This document shows, piece after piece, positions 25,465 through 34,870 of a stretch of DNA of 64,000 nt. A program made the translations under genes and the position numbers. This stretch comes from Variovorax sp. OK212 (GTDB lineage Bacteria; Pseudomonadota; Gammaproteobacteria; Burkholderiales; Burkholderiaceae_C). The notes below the pieces were generated by a model. That model ran no database searches and had not been told where the DNA came from. It was given only the letters and a program-made list of their open reading frames with translations. The stretch is from positions 186,001-250,000 of the forward strand of contig NZ_FOLP01000006.1 in NCBI RefSeq assembly GCF_900112425.1, given 5' to 3'. Position 1 is the first letter of the stretch. Each line of letters starts with the position of its first letter.

Positions 25465-26619
25465 TCAGTCTTTCGTGAGGTAGCCGGCGATCTCGAGGCC
25501 GTAGCCCGCTGCCATGCTCGGCATGCGACGCGGCGTGCCCAGCAGGTTCATCTTGTGCACGCCGCATTCGCGCAGGATTTGCGCGCCGATGCCGTAGCTG
25601 CGCAGGTCCATGCGGCCGCGCTCGGGGGCTTGCGCGGGGCGCGCGGTGCCGTCGAACTGCGCGAGCAGCTCGCCGGCGGTTTCGCCGCAGTTCAGCAGCA
25701 CGGCCACGCCCTTGCCCTCGTTCGCGATGTGCGAGAGGCTGGCGTCCAGGCTCCACGAGTGCAGCGAGCGGTTGATCTCGAGCGCGTCGAGCACCGACAG
25801 CGGCTCGTGCACGCGCACCGACACCGTGTCTTCGGGCGCCCAGGTGCCGCGCACCAGCGCAAGGTGCACGCCGCGGCTGGGCTTGTCGAGGAAGGCGTGG
25901 GCGGTGAAGGTGCCCCAGTTGGTCTGGATCTCGCGGCAGCCGACCTTCTCGACCAGCGATTCGACGCGGCTGCGGTGCTCGATGAGCGCGGCGATGGTGC
26001 CGATCTTCAGGTCGTGCTCGGCCGCGAAGATCTGCAGGTCGGGCAGGCGGGCCATGGTGCCGTCTTCGTTCATCACCTCGCAGATCACCGAGGCGGGCGA
26101 GCAGCCGGCCATGGCCGCCAGGTCGCAACCGGCTTCGGTGTGGCCGGCGCGCATGAGCACGCCGCCGTCCACCGCCTGCAGCGGGAAGATGTGGCCGGGC
26201 TGCACCAGGTCGGCGGCCACGGCGTCGGGCGCCACGGCGGCCTGCACCGTGCGTGCGCGGTCGGCGGCCGAGATGCCGGTGGTCACGCCTTCGGCGGCTT
26301 CGATCGACACGGTGAACGCGGTCGAGTGCTTGGCGCCGTTGCGCTGGACCATCGGCGGCAGCTGCAGCCGTTCGCACATCTCGCGCGACAGCGTCAGGCA
26401 GATCAGGCCACGGGCATGGCGCGCCATGAAGTTGATGGCTTCGGGCGTGATGTGGTCGGCGGCGATGACGATGTCGCCTTCGTTCTCACGGTCTTCCTCG
26501 TCGACCAGGATCACCATGCGGCCGGCGGCGAGCTCGGCCACGATCTCCTCGACCGGGGAGATCGGGGCGGGGGCGCGCGCGGCGCGGGAGGCGCCGATCG
26601 GCGTGACGGAGGCGTTCAT
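25465..26619 (-). CDS. ribB: 3,4-dihydroxy-2-butanone 4-phosphate synthase fused to a degenerate GTP cyclohydrolase II domain (RibBX)
   Basis: This 384-residue protein has an N-terminal DHBP synthase domain with the catalytic acidic loop VDEEDRENEGDIV, HTEAGCDLAAMAG and EVMNEDGTMARL. It converts ribulose 5-phosphate for riboflavin synthesis. The C-terminal RibA-like domain starts near residue 215. Where GTP cyclohydrolase II has its zinc-binding cysteines (RVHSEC...C.C), this protein reads RVHEPLSVLDALEINRSLHS, with no cysteine. It is therefore the RibBX type known in proteobacteria, and a separate RibA is required. It overlaps ribE by ATGA. Confidence 0.93.
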   Translation of the reverse strand: MNASVTPIGASRAARAPAPISPVEEIVAELAAGRMVILVDEEDRENEGDIVIAADHITPEAINFMARHARGLICLTLSREMCERLQLPPMVQRNGAKHSTAFTVSIEAAEGVTTGISAADRARTVQAAVAPDAVAADLVQPGHIFPLQAVDGGVLMRAGHTEAGCDLAAMAGCSPASVICEVMNEDGTMARLPDLQIFAAEHDLKIGTIAALIEHRSRVESLVEKVGCREIQTNWGTFTAHAFLDKPSRGVHLALVRGTWAPEDTVSVRVHEPLSVLDALEINRSLHSWSLDASLSHIANEGKGVAVLLNCGETAGELLAQFDGTARPAQAPERGRMDLRSYGIGAQILRECGVHKMNLLGTPRRMPSMAAGYGLEIAGYLTKD

Positions 26620-27281
26620 TCGGCTGTGTCCTTGGAATACGTGGAAGAGGGGGGCACCAGCACGCCCGCCTGAAGCATGCGCTCCACGTAGCGCGCCACG
26701 GTATCGATTTCGAGATTGACCTGCGCGCCGGCCTTCAGGGTGCCGAGCGAGGTGTTTTCGACGGTGTGCGGGATCAGGTTGATGCTGATCTCGGCGCCGT
26801 CGGCAATGTCTTTCACCGTGTTGACGGTGAGGCTCACGCCGTTGATGGTGATCGAGCCCTTGTAGGCCAGGAAGCGGGCCAGCGCCTGGGGCGCGACCAC
26901 GCGCAGTTCCCAGCTTTCGCCGACCGGCTCGAAGAAGCTCACGGCGCCGATGCCGTCCACGTGGCCCGACACGATGTGCCCGCCCAGGCGGTCGCTCGCG
27001 CGCAGGGCCTTCTCGAGGTTGATGCGGCCGCCTTCGTCGGTCAGGCCGGCCGTCTTGTCGAGGGACTCGGCGGAAATGTCGATGGTGAACTGCTGTCGCT
27101 CGGGGACGAGGGTGGTGACGGTCATGCAGGCGCCGTTGAGCGCGATGCTGTCGCCAAGCCCGACGTCGTCGAGGTAACCCGAAGGCGCCTCGATGCTGAG
27201 TCTTTTGCCGTAGGAGGATGAGGTGCCGAGGTCGTGGATGGCGGCGATGCGCCCCACGCCGGTGATGATTCCGGTGAACAT
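26616..27281 (-). CDS. ribE: Riboflavin synthase alpha chain
   Basis: This 221-residue enzyme makes riboflavin from two lumazine molecules. It shows the internal duplication of the family: two barrels, each beginning with a motif like MFTGIITGVGRI and HIVSGHVDGIG, and with NGACMTVT / NGVSLTVN as paired substrate-site segments. The stop overlaps ribBX by ATGA. A 131-base gap separates it from ribD upstream; the gap contains a GC-rich hairpin (GGCGC...GCGCC) but no coding potential. Confidence 0.95.
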   Translation of the reverse strand: MFTGIITGVGRIAAIHDLGTSSSYGKRLSIEAPSGYLDDVGLGDSIALNGACMTVTTLVPERQQFTIDISAESLDKTAGLTDEGGRINLEKALRASDRLGGHIVSGHVDGIGAVSFFEPVGESWELRVVAPQALARFLAYKGSITINGVSLTVNTVKDIADGAEISINLIPHTVENTSLGTLKAGAQVNLEIDTVARYVERMLQAGVLVPPSSTYSKDTAE

Positions 27282-27412
27282 CCGCGCATTTTCGCAGACA
27301 TCGCGAGCCCTCCGGCTTTTCATGGGCGCTTTGCGCCATGTAATTCGCCGCCCCGAGGGGAAGGCGCGGCGCGCCATGGACCGGCCCGGCGACGGCCGCC
27401 GTCGTTCGGGCC

Positions 27413-28540
27413 CTAGAAGGCGTCCTTTCCGGCGACCCGGGCCAGCACCCGCAGGTCGGGGCCCAGCATGTCCACGGACTTGAATTCCAGGGGCAGCGCG
27501 CCCGCCAGCGAGGTCAGCGGGCCGCCCGCGTGGAGGTGGCTGGCAATGTCGAGCCCCTTGCCGATCAGTTTGGGCGCCAGGTACACCAGCAGCTCGTCGA
27601 CGCAGTCTTCGCGCAGCATCGAGCCGTTGAGCTTGTGGCCCGATTCGACGTGCAGCTCGTTGACCCCGCGCGCCGCCAGGTCCCGCAGCAGGGCGGGCAG
27701 GTCGACCTTGCCGTCGGCGTTGGGCAGGCAGGTGACGGTGGCGCCACGCGCTTCGAGCGCCGCGGCTTTTTCCTCGTCGCGGCTGGCCGCGTAGATCCAG
27801 ACCGGGCGGCCTGCTATGAATATGTGAGCATCGGGCGGCGTCTGCAGCCGGCTGTCGACCACCACCAGGTGCGGCTGGCGTGGCGTCTCGACCAGGCGCA
27901 CGTCCAGGCGCGGGTTGTCTTCGATCACCGTGCCCACGCCCGTGAGCACCGCGCTGGCCCGCGCCCGCCAGGCGTGGCCGTCGGTGCGGGCGGCTTCGGC
28001 GGTGATCCACTGGCTCACGCCGTTCTCGAGGCCGGTCTTGCCGTCGAGCGAGGCCGCCACCTTCATGCGCACCCAGGGCTGCTTGCGGACCATGCGGCTG
28101 AAGAAGCCGATGTTGAGTTCGCGCGATTCGGCCGCGCCGGGGCCCACCTCGACCTGCACGCCGGCCGCGCGCAGCCGGTCGAAGCCCTGTCCGGCGACCA
28201 GCGGGTTCGGGTCGGCCAGCGAGGCGACGACGCGGCGCACGCCGGCCGCGATCAGCGCGTCGCAGCAGGGGCCGGTGCGCCCATGGTGAGAGCAGGGTTC
28301 GAGCGTGACGTACGCCGTCGCGCCCTCGACCGAATTTCCTTGCGCCGCCGCGTCGCGCAGCGCCATCACCTCGGCATGCGGCCCGCCGGCCTTCTGCGTG
28401 TGGCCCTGGCCCAGCACGTGGCCTTCGGCATCGCACAGCACGCAGCCCACGCGCGGGTTCGGATCGGTCAGCAGCAGCGCCGACGTGGCCAGCCGCAGCG
28501 CGGTGGCGATGTGCAGGGCGTCTTGTTCTTGAGAGGGCAT
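27413..28540 (-). CDS. ribD: Bifunctional diaminohydroxyphosphoribosylaminopyrimidine deaminase / uracil reductase
   Basis: This 375-residue enzyme performs steps two and three of riboflavin synthesis. The N-terminal deaminase has the zinc motif PHAEVMAL with TLEPCSHHGRTGPC. The C-terminal reductase has VRMKVAASLDGKTGLENGVSQWIT and ELHVESGHKLNGSML. Of the possible starts, the ATG giving MPSQEQDALHIATALRLA fits the family N-terminus; the open frame extends 49 codons further up with no homology. No FMN riboswitch was seen upstream. It heads the leftward rib-nusB-tol string and is divergent from pilV. Confidence 0.95.
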   Translation of the reverse strand: MPSQEQDALHIATALRLATSALLLTDPNPRVGCVLCDAEGHVLGQGHTQKAGGPHAEVMALRDAAAQGNSVEGATAYVTLEPCSHHGRTGPCCDALIAAGVRRVVASLADPNPLVAGQGFDRLRAAGVQVEVGPGAAESRELNIGFFSRMVRKQPWVRMKVAASLDGKTGLENGVSQWITAEAARTDGHAWRARASAVLTGVGTVIEDNPRLDVRLVETPRQPHLVVVDSRLQTPPDAHIFIAGRPVWIYAASRDEEKAAALEARGATVTCLPNADGKVDLPALLRDLAARGVNELHVESGHKLNGSMLREDCVDELLVYLAPKLIGKGLDIASHLHAGGPLTSLAGALPLEFKSVDMLGPDLRVLARVAGKDAF

Positions 28541-28710
28541 GTCGGGTTCGGCGGAAGAAGTTGGCAGCGGTGTCGCTGGATCATACGAGCGGCATTCGGG
28601 CGCGGATGAACGGTGCGCGTGCCTCCACCGGGGCCGGCTTACGCTCGGCTTTCGATGGCGCGAACAAAGAGGCAACCCGAGTTGCACACGCGCAGGGAGG
28701 ACATCGGCCT

Positions 28711-29295
28711 ATGGCTTCAATGAAGCATTTCAGCGCGGGCTTTTCGCTCGTGGAGGTACTCGTTTCCGTCGTGGTGCTGAGCGTGGGCTTGCTCGGCGCC
28801 GTGAGCCTGCTGCTGGCCTCGGCCCGCACGAGCAACGAGGCCGCCACGTTCACGGCGGCAGTCAACCTCGTTCGCGACCTGTCGGAAAAGGCGCGCATGA
28901 ACAAGGGCATCGCGGCGCGCAACGACCCGGCGAATGCCTACCTGGTCGAGCGATGGACCGAAGGCGCGTCGCCGGGTAGCGCAGGCCCGTCGTGCGGCGC
29001 CTCGAACGCAGCCTGCGACGCGGCGCAGCTCGCGGCGTGGGACATGCGCGAATGGAAGCAGCGCATCGCCGCGGCCTTGCCCGATGCGCGCGTCAGCGTG
29101 TGTTTCGACGAAACGCCCTGGAGCGAGGCGGAGGGCGCCTACACCTGGGCCTGCAGCCAGACCGGCCACAGCGTGGTCGTGAAGCTCGGATGGATGCCGC
29201 GCGGCAACGAGGGTGCCGGCAAGCCGAACCCGCCGCCGCGCCTGGTGATGCAACTGGTGCCAGGACATTCCCATGACGGCCGGCCCGGTTCCTGA
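28711..29295 (+). CDS. pilV: Type IV pilus minor pilin PilV-like
   Basis: This 194-residue prepilin has the class III signal sequence with cleavage after Gly in HFSAGFSLVEVLVSVVVLS and the conserved Glu5. A GGAGG ribosome site lies 10 bases before the chosen ATG. Minor pilins prime pilus assembly and form the tip with PilY1. The gene overlaps pilW by 23 bases and opens the pilVWXY1E-fimT operon. Confidence 0.88.
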   Translation: MASMKHFSAGFSLVEVLVSVVVLSVGLLGAVSLLLASARTSNEAATFTAAVNLVRDLSEKARMNKGIAARNDPANAYLVERWTEGASPGSAGPSCGASNAACDAAQLAAWDMREWKQRIAAALPDARVSVCFDETPWSEAEGAYTWACSQTGHSVVVKLGWMPRGNEGAGKPNPPPRLVMQLVPGHSHDGRPGS

Positions 29296-30247
29296 GCGGG
29301 CAGGGTGGCCGCGCCAGCGTGGCATGACGCTGGTCGAACTGCTCATCGCGATGGCGCTCGCGCTGCTCGTGGTGCTCTTCGCCACCGCCGGGTTTGTCGG
29401 CAGCAAGCAGCTCTTCACGGCCGACGCCGAGGCGCAGGCCGTGGAAGACACGCTGCGGTTCGCCGGCTTCGTCGTCAAGGGCATCGTGCGGCAGGCCGGC
29501 TATGCCGATTACACGCCGGACCACACCGGCGCCGATGGGGAGGTCGCGTTGCCGGGTGCTGGCGCGCCGTCCGGCGACCCCTCCGAACTGCACATCGTCG
29601 GGGCGCGCAACACGCGTGTCGGCGCGACGGACGAGAGCCACGGCACGAACAACAGCCGCGGCGTGAACGGCAGCGACTCGCTGCTCGTGCGCTTCTTCGG
29701 CCGCAGCCGCGCCGGCGGCGATGCCACCGAGCCCGACGGCACCATGGTCGACTGCATGGGCTTCCCGCAGGCCGGCCCCATGCCCGGCACGCAGGCGTCG
29801 GCCGACCGCGCATGGAGCTTCTTCTACATCGCCAAGGCCGCAGACGGCGAGCCGGAGCTGTATTGCAAGTACCGCAGCGAGAAAGACGGCAGCTTCAAGG
29901 CCGAGCCGCTGGCGCGCGGCATCGAGGTGTTCAACGTCGTGTTCGGCCACGACGGCGATGGCGACGGCGTGCCCGAGCGCTGGCTCGACGCGGCGCAACT
30001 GGAGGCCGGCGCACCGTCGGCCGACAAGGTCGCGGCCGAATGGCGCAAGGTGGTCGGGCTGCGCATCGGCATGGTGGCGCGCAGCGACCGGCCCGGCGCG
30101 TGGCCCCGCCTGTCGGACGAAGCCCTCTATCCGCTGGGCTCCACATTCCCCGGCGCCGGCTTCAAGCCGCCGGCCGATGGCCGGCTGCGGCGCGTGGCCA
30201 CCTTCACCGTGATGTTGCGCAATGCCGTGGCGGGCCCTGTGCCATGA
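29273..30247 (+). CDS. pilW: Type IV pilus minor pilin PilW
   Basis: This 324-residue prepilin has a leader ending RQRG and the hydrophobic stem MTLVELLIAMALALLVVLFA, with Glu5 in place. The globular domain is large for a minor pilin, as usual for PilW, with a DGDGDGVPERW Asp-rich loop near residue 225 that could bind calcium. The stop overlaps pilX (ATGA). Confidence 0.9.
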   Translation: MTAGPVPERAGWPRQRGMTLVELLIAMALALLVVLFATAGFVGSKQLFTADAEAQAVEDTLRFAGFVVKGIVRQAGYADYTPDHTGADGEVALPGAGAPSGDPSELHIVGARNTRVGATDESHGTNNSRGVNGSDSLLVRFFGRSRAGGDATEPDGTMVDCMGFPQAGPMPGTQASADRAWSFFYIAKAADGEPELYCKYRSEKDGSFKAEPLARGIEVFNVVFGHDGDGDGVPERWLDAAQLEAGAPSADKVAAEWRKVVGLRIGMVARSDRPGAWPRLSDEALYPLGSTFPGAGFKPPADGRLRRVATFTVMLRNAVAGPVP

Positions 30248-30897
30248 GCCGCTCCGTGCACCGCCCGCCGCGCGGGTTCTCGCTGATCGTCGTGCTGCTG
30301 ATGCTGCTCGTCGTGACGGTGCTGGCGCTCGGCGCGGCGCAGACCTCGCTCGTGAGCGAGCGCAGCGCGCGCAACGACCGCGACACCGAGGTGGCGTTCC
30401 AGGCCGCCGAGGCGGCGTTGCTCGACGCCGAAAGCGACGTGCTCGGACCGAACGACAGCGCGCGGCAGCGCCTGTGCCTGTTCAGCAGCCGGGACATCTC
30501 GGCCTTTGCCGCAGGGTGCGCCGGCGGTGGCGATCGCCAGGGGCTTTGCGCGCCGGGCGAGCCGGGTGCCGAGCCGGCCTGGATGACCGCGGACTTCTCG
30601 GCCGATGCCGGCAAGTCGGTCGCCTACGGCGCCTTCACCGGGCAGGTCTACCTCAGCGGCGACGCGGCAACCGGTTCGCGCGCCGGCGCGCTTCCAGCCC
30701 GGGCGCCGCGCTACATCGTGGAAGCCCTGCGCAGCCATGGCAACTGGCAGCCTGACCTGTTGCAGAACGCGAGCGCCGACGGCGCGCACTACCTCTTTCG
30801 CGTGACCGCCATCGGCTACGGCATGCGCGAGGAAACGCAGGTGGTCCTGCAGACCACCTTGTCCAAACCGGCGCCCAGTCCGGGTTGCCTTTCATGA
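30244..30897 (+). CDS. pilX: Type IV pilus minor pilin PilX
   Basis: This 217-residue protein has the short basic leader RPPRG followed by FSLIVVLLMLLVVTVLALG. Glu5 is replaced by Val, as is common in PilX, a GspK-like tip pilin. RSARNDRDTEVAFQAAEAALLDAE is the typical helix after the stem. The end overlaps an upstream ATG of pilY1 by ATGA. Confidence 0.9.
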   Translation: MSRSVHRPPRGFSLIVVLLMLLVVTVLALGAAQTSLVSERSARNDRDTEVAFQAAEAALLDAESDVLGPNDSARQRLCLFSSRDISAFAAGCAGGGDRQGLCAPGEPGAEPAWMTADFSADAGKSVAYGAFTGQVYLSGDAATGSRAGALPARAPRYIVEALRSHGNWQPDLLQNASADGAHYLFRVTAIGYGMREETQVVLQTTLSKPAPSPGCLS

Positions 30898-30908
30898 GGA
30901 GCGAAGCG

Positions 30909-33900
30909 ATGCGCTGCAATCGAACCCGGTGCCTGGCGATCGTGGCGATCGCGATGACTTTGGCCGTCTGCCAGGTCGTCATCGCCCATGCGGCGACGCC
31001 ACCCGATGCAGTGCTGCCGGACGAGCCGCTGGCCTCGGTCGCATCTCGCGTCGATCCCAATGTGGTTTTCAACCTGGCGCTCGACGAGTCGCATGCCGGC
31101 GCGGCGCATCGCGCCGAGTTCGACGCCGCGGTGAGCCATGCCGGACTCTGGGACCCGATGGGCTGCTACAGCTACGCGAGCGCAGACGGGTATTTCAAGC
31201 GCGAGTCCGCCGCTAAGAAGAGCGCCGGCGGCGAAATCGTCTGCAGCCGCCAGTGGAGCGGCAACCTGCTGAACTGGGTTGCAAGCTCGGGCATCGACGG
31301 CGTGCGCATGGCGTTGACCGGCGGCGATCGCGTGATCGACGAGCCCGATCGAACCGTGCTGCGGCGCGCGGAGCTGCCGGCGCACTTCTATCGAAGCGTT
31401 CACTTTCCCGACAAGGTCCTGAAGGGCCGGCTCGACCTGTTCACGCCCTTGCCGGTGAGCGATGTTCTTCACTTCAACAACTGCGGCGAAAAGATCTTCG
31501 TCGGCCCCTCGGCCAAAGGCTCGTGCGCCGAGCCGGGCACCGACGCGACGCATGGCACCTACCTGGCGCGCGTGGCCGTCTGCGCGCCGGGCGAGGCCGC
31601 GGCGCGCGGGTCGCTGTGCTTCAAGTACCCGAGCGGCCATCGCAAGCCGGTCGGCGCGGTGCAGCTGAATGCGGAGCGGCTGCGCTTCTCCGTCTTCGGC
31701 CGTCTTCCGGGCGATGCGCTGCTCGCGCCGATGAAGCATGCCGGTCCCCTGAAGACCGACGCGGCCTTCGACAAGGTCGGCAACGCGCAGGCCGAGTGGG
31801 ACCCGCAGACCGGCGTCTTCAAGACCGGGGCGTCCGGGCAGAAAGGCGTCATCGACGCCATACACCGCATCGGCCGGGGCGGTGTCTACGGCGCGCCCGA
31901 TGCCGTCGGCGAGCTGTACGAGGCGTCGCTGCGCTACCTGCAAGGCGTCAGGCCTGGGCGGGGTGTCTTGGACTCGGCGGACCTGGCGCTGGCGGACCCG
32001 GTGGCGGTCGGGTGCCAGAAGAACCATGTCGTCACGGTCGGGGACGTGCAAGCGCGCACCGACCGAATCGGCGACGACAGCGGGACCCGTGCCGTGGACG
32101 CGTTCGAGAAAGAGTCGTCGTCGCGCCCGGCGCGCGTGTCGGGCATGGCGGGGCTCGCCTACGGAGCCAACACCGGCAAGATCCGCAGCGACCACCCCGA
32201 CGTGCGCGTGCGGACCTTCGCCATCGACATGGGGCCGCGCGGCATCGGGCGCCACCTCGCGGCGAAATACGGTGGCTTCGTCGACATCAACGGCGACGGC
32301 AATCCCTTCAAGACCTCCTGCGGCATCGGGCGGCCGGACGTGAAAAGCAATGCCGAGTGGGCGGAAGGCATCGACGCCGACGGCCAACCGCAGCCAAGGA
32401 CGTACGTTCTCGCCGGTGAGCCCCGGCAGATGGCGGCGGCGGTGCGAAGGGTGCTGCGGCAGGTGGTCGCACCTGCGGACGACGAAGCGGTCAACGGCGC
32501 GGTCTCGTCGGTCGGCATCGCGAAGGCGGGCGCCAGCCAGTATGTGTCCCGGTCGACCGGGCAGCGTGGCGCGGGCTCGTTGCTGTCGCATGCGTTGAGC
32601 TATGACGAGGCCACCGGCAGCGTGCGCCGTGCCGATCGGCCCGACTGGGACGCTGGCACCTTGCTGACCGGCAGCGCCATGGCCGAGCCGGCCGTGGCCG
32701 CGCGCGATCCGTCGAAGCGCAGGATCTTCACGCTGTCTTCCGCCGGTGCAGGCATTCCATTCGAGTGGAGCGCGCTCGACGACGTTCTCAGGGGGCATCT
32801 GGGCGCAACCCCGCACGCGGAATCCGCCGCATCGGACGCGCTGGGCGCCGATCGGCTGGCCTACCTGCGAGGCGACCGGCGCAAGGAGGAATCCGTCGCC
32901 GGCGGCGTGTTCCGTGTGCGCGATTCGGTCATGGGGCGCGTGGCCCATTCGATGCCGTTCGTCACCGAGGAGCGGCAGGGCCGTGCGCCCACGGTGTACG
33001 TCGGCGCCAACGACGGCATGCTCCACGCGTTCTCGGCACGCACCGGTGAAGAGCTCTTCGCCTATGTGCCGCGTGCTTTGTTCTCGAAGCTGGCGGGCTA
33101 CACCTCGCCGGACCATGCATACGGCAGCCTTGCCGACGGATCCGCAACGGTTGTTGACGTTCAGCCGGCGGGCGGCGCGCAGCGCAGCGTCTTGGTCTCA
33201 GGCACGGGGGGCGGTGCCACCGGTGTCTTCGCGCTCGACGTGACCGACCCCGCGGCCTTTTCCAAGGAGCAGGTGATGTGGGAGTTCACCGGCGCGGACG
33301 ACGCCGACATGGGCCACCAGACACAGGCGCCACGCATCCTGAAATTCCGCACGGTCGCCGCGACGCGCTCGGAGGCGGCCAGGTACCGGTGGTTTGCCGT
33401 GGTGCCCTCGGGCTTCAACAACGCCAATCCGGAGAAGCGGGCCGCATTGTTTCTGCTCTCGCTCGACAAGCCTTCGAATGCGCCGTGGCAGCGCGATGTG
33501 AACTACCACAAGATCGTGCTGCCGCTTCCGGCGGACAACACCGTCGTCAATGCACTCGGCGTGCCGGGCGACTATGCGGGCGCTGGCGGTGCCACCCGCT
33601 TCCTGTACGCGGGCGACACGCAAGGCAACCTCTGGAAGTTCGATTTCACCGCCGGCGCGCCCTGGCGGGAAAGCAACGCCTTGCCGTTCAAGGCAAAGCC
33701 CCTGATGGTCGCCTCGAGCGAACGCGACCGGCGCCAGCCGATCACCGTGCGGCCGGAGGTCGGCATCGGACCCCACGGCGGCGCGGTCGTGCTGTTCGGC
33801 ACCGGCAAGTTCATGAGCCCCGAAGATCTTGGGCGCGCGAACCATGGCGTCCAGACGGTCTACGGCGTGTATGACAGCGGTGCGCCGATTCCGGCGCATG

Positions 33901-34457
33901 CCGCGCGCGCGCAACTCCAGTCGCGGCGGGCCGCCGCCGTCGATGGGTCTTCGCTGCTCGCGATCACCGGCGATGCATTCGGGCTTGGTGCTTTCGACGG
34001 CAAGACGTCCGGCCGCCGCGGCTGGTACCTCGACCTGCCGGCGTCGCGCGACAAGGGCGAGCGCGTCATCGCCGACCCGGCACTGCATGGGGGGCTCCTG
34101 TTCTTCAACACGCTCATTCCGCCCGCGAGCGCATGCGGCGAGGGAGGCGGGCGGAGCTGCGCGCTGAACGCCATGACCGGGCTGTCGAAAGGCGGCACCT
34201 GCGTGCCGTCGGAGGCGGGCATGCCGGGCGCGCCGCAGGTGGTGCAACTGGGCGACAGCGGCTACAGCGCGACCGATTCGCTCGGCCGCCGGCTGGAAAC
34301 GCGTCGGTTGGCCGTCATCAATCGGGGAGGCGGGGGAGGTGGGGGAGGCAAGGGCGCGCTGTCGACCGCGCAGCCTGCCGGGGGCGGAAAAGTCACGCAG
34401 CGCGCGGGGCGCATGAACTGGCGGCAGGTCGTGGACTACCGGGGAGCGAAACCATGA
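30909..34457 (+). CDS. pilY1: Type IV pilus tip adhesin PilY1
   Basis: This exported protein has 1182 residues from the ATG that has AGGAG 7 bases upstream; an ATG at 30894 overlaps the pilX stop. A signal peptide ends near AHAAT. The N-terminal region keeps GNLLNWVASSGIDGVRMALTGG, typical of PilY1. The beta-propeller half contains PTVYVGANDGMLHAFSARTGEELFAYVP and FLYAGDTQGNLWKFD. The von Willebrand-type MIDAS site DxSxS is altered to D59-E-S-H-A. An Asp-rich loop DINGDGN near residue 458 may bind calcium. A poly-Gly stretch lies near the C-terminus. PilY1 caps the pilus and acts in adhesion and surface sensing. Confidence 0.93.
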   Translation: MRCNRTRCLAIVAIAMTLAVCQVVIAHAATPPDAVLPDEPLASVASRVDPNVVFNLALDESHAGAAHRAEFDAAVSHAGLWDPMGCYSYASADGYFKRESAAKKSAGGEIVCSRQWSGNLLNWVASSGIDGVRMALTGGDRVIDEPDRTVLRRAELPAHFYRSVHFPDKVLKGRLDLFTPLPVSDVLHFNNCGEKIFVGPSAKGSCAEPGTDATHGTYLARVAVCAPGEAAARGSLCFKYPSGHRKPVGAVQLNAERLRFSVFGRLPGDALLAPMKHAGPLKTDAAFDKVGNAQAEWDPQTGVFKTGASGQKGVIDAIHRIGRGGVYGAPDAVGELYEASLRYLQGVRPGRGVLDSADLALADPVAVGCQKNHVVTVGDVQARTDRIGDDSGTRAVDAFEKESSSRPARVSGMAGLAYGANTGKIRSDHPDVRVRTFAIDMGPRGIGRHLAAKYGGFVDINGDGNPFKTSCGIGRPDVKSNAEWAEGIDADGQPQPRTYVLAGEPRQMAAAVRRVLRQVVAPADDEAVNGAVSSVGIAKAGASQYVSRSTGQRGAGSLLSHALSYDEATGSVRRADRPDWDAGTLLTGSAMAEPAVAARDPSKRRIFTLSSAGAGIPFEWSALDDVLRGHLGATPHAESAASDALGADRLAYLRGDRRKEESVAGGVFRVRDSVMGRVAHSMPFVTEERQGRAPTVYVGANDGMLHAFSARTGEELFAYVPRALFSKLAGYTSPDHAYGSLADGSATVVDVQPAGGAQRSVLVSGTGGGATGVFALDVTDPAAFSKEQVMWEFTGADDADMGHQTQAPRILKFRTVAATRSEAARYRWFAVVPSGFNNANPEKRAALFLLSLDKPSNAPWQRDVNYHKIVLPLPADNTVVNALGVPGDYAGAGGATRFLYAGDTQGNLWKFDFTAGAPWRESNALPFKAKPLMVASSERDRRQPITVRPEVGIGPHGGAVVLFGTGKFMSPEDLGRANHGVQTVYGVYDSGAPIPAHAARAQLQSRRAAAVDGSSLLAITGDAFGLGAFDGKTSGRRGWYLDLPASRDKGERVIADPALHGGLLFFNTLIPPASACGEGGGRSCALNAMTGLSKGGTCVPSEAGMPGAPQVVQLGDSGYSATDSLGRRLETRRLAVINRGGGGGGGGKGALSTAQPAGGGKVTQRAGRMNWRQVVDYRGAKP

Positions 34458-34870
34458 GAACCGGCAGCAGGCGAGCGTGCGGCTTCACCTTGATCGAAGT
34501 GATGATGGTCGTGTCGATCGTCGCCATCCTGGCGGCCATTTCCTATCCGTCGTACCTGGAAATGGTGCGCAAGGGCTGGCGCAGCGAAGCCCGCACTGCG
34601 CTGATGCAGCAGATGCAGCACCAGGAGCGGCACTACACGCAGGTCGGCCGCTATCGGCGCTACGCCGGGGATTCGGGGGAGGGCGGGGCCGAAGGAAAGT
34701 ACGCGATCGCCAGCGGCAACTGCGAAGGGCGCAGCAACATCGACAGCTGCATCCGGCTCACGGCGAGCCCGAAGCCGGGCTTTGCCGATCCACAGGGCGG
34801 TGCGCTCTGGATCGACAGCACGGGCGGGCGGGGCTGCGATGGCGCCCAGCGCGTGAGGTGCTGGCAATGA
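34454..34870 (+). CDS. pilE: Type IV pilus minor pilin PilE
   Basis: This 138-residue prepilin has the leader MRTGSRRACG and stem FTLIEVMMVVSIVAILAAI, with Glu5 present. The stem is followed by YPSYLEMVRKGWRSEARTALMQQMQHQERHYTQVGRY, a signature of PilE of the pilY1 operon. A C-terminal Cys pair probably forms the D-region disulphide. Both ends overlap neighbours by ATGA. Confidence 0.9.
   Translation: MRTGSRRACGFTLIEVMMVVSIVAILAAISYPSYLEMVRKGWRSEARTALMQQMQHQERHYTQVGRYRRYAGDSGEGGAEGKYAIASGNCEGRSNIDSCIRLTASPKPGFADPQGGALWIDSTGGRGCDGAQRVRCWQ

Noticed and set aside
27282..27412. GC-rich hairpin region between ribE and ribD
   Set aside because: It resembles a common intergenic repeat, but no second copy was identified in the window and there is no T-tract, so it was not listed as a repeat or terminator.
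28541..28710. Possible FMN riboswitch upstream of ribD
   Set aside because: The conserved FMN-element segments were not found in the 170 bases between ribD and pilV or before ribBX.
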